Positions 31,145 to 31,220 of a stretch of DNA of 31,220 bases are shown in pieces. Source of the DNA: an uncultured Clostridia bacterium (lineage in GTDB: Bacteria > Bacillota > Clostridia > TANB77 > CAG-508); assembly GCA_934130935.1 (NCBI GenBank), contig CAKOYQ010000016.1, forward strand, positions 1 to 31,220, written 5' to 3'. Every line of letters begins with the position of its first letter. Within the stretch, counting starts at the first letter, position 1. A model generated the notes under the pieces. That model did not search any database, was not told the origin of the DNA, and was given only the letters and a program-made list of their open reading frames with translations. A program made the position numbers and the translations under genes.

Positions 31145-31220
31145 GAATAATTTCGTTAGTTTAGAAACCATAAATCCGTAGGTGTAAAATTTGTAATAAA
31201 AATGTAACGACATGAAGTTA
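31145..31220 (-). repeat. Right copy of 76-bp terminal inverted repeat
   Basis: The exact reverse complement of bases 2-77. It starts about 100 bp upstream of the zinc-ribbon/HTH gene. Confidence 0.9.

Noticed and set aside
1..31220. Linear plasmid or phage genome, based on terminal inverted repeats
   Set aside because: The content is chromosomal housekeeping and sporulation genes; no replication, capsid or terminase gene is present.

Overview
The window is a 31.2-kb piece of an AT-rich chromosome (roughly 30% G+C by eye, with codons such as AGA, ATA and TTA dominating). The organism is probably an uncultured, spore-forming member of the Clostridia, perhaps a gut species. The evidence is sporulation genes (gerW/ytfJ, ylbJ), Firmicutes-type ribosome binding sites and promoters, a Bacillus/Clostridium-type LexA box at recN, a DUF1540 protein and a VanW protein. 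The species cannot be named from this sequence alone. Bases 2-77 are exactly repeated in inverted orientation at 31145-31220, so the segment is bounded by a 76-bp inverted repeat.

Layout. 93-3246: recD2, a coiled-coil hypothetical gene, and a compact cassette of unusually high G+C encoding an 87-aa membrane protein. 3345-11565: a cyclic beta-1,2-glucan synthase (NdvB/ChvB type) split by a frameshift into a GT84 half and a glycoamylase-like/GH94 half. 11565-11998: palindromic element E1. 12095-15471: adhE and a small phosphotransferase-family gene. 15597-18449: a helical-bundle protein, SOS-type recN, a small convergent gene and a DUF1540 gene. 18571-20551: fructose-bisphosphate aldolase, then smpB and a secreted or anchored protein on the minus strand. 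20743-23255: recX, scpA, and a DUF2953 gene fused in frame to gerW. 23272-23633: palindromic element E2. 23708-27648: a GT39-type membrane glycosyltransferase, rpmE, a tiny membrane protein, a VanW protein and ylbJ. 27780-31047: a metallopeptidase with a LexA-like box, tRNA-Gln(CTG), a type II restriction-modification pair and a zinc-ribbon/HTH protein.

The main novelty is a repeat family built on GGGGTCGGTTCC units, with 13 units in the window. Two full elements (434 and 362 bp) are long palindromes: 109-bp and 71-bp arms enclose a conserved core of about 220 bp that folds further. Core stems carry compensatory base changes between the two copies. Partial copies lie inside coding sequence: two units in frame in the glucan synthase, and one unit that removes the stop codon between DUF2953 and gerW. 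Both full elements end directly beside the -35 box of the next gene. No transposase is present, so any mobility would depend on a protein encoded elsewhere.

Genome-maintenance genes are common here (recD2, recN, recX, scpA, a SprT-like peptidase, a restriction-modification pair). Two of them, recN and the peptidase, appear to share SOS control. All calls come from reading the sequence; no database search was run.
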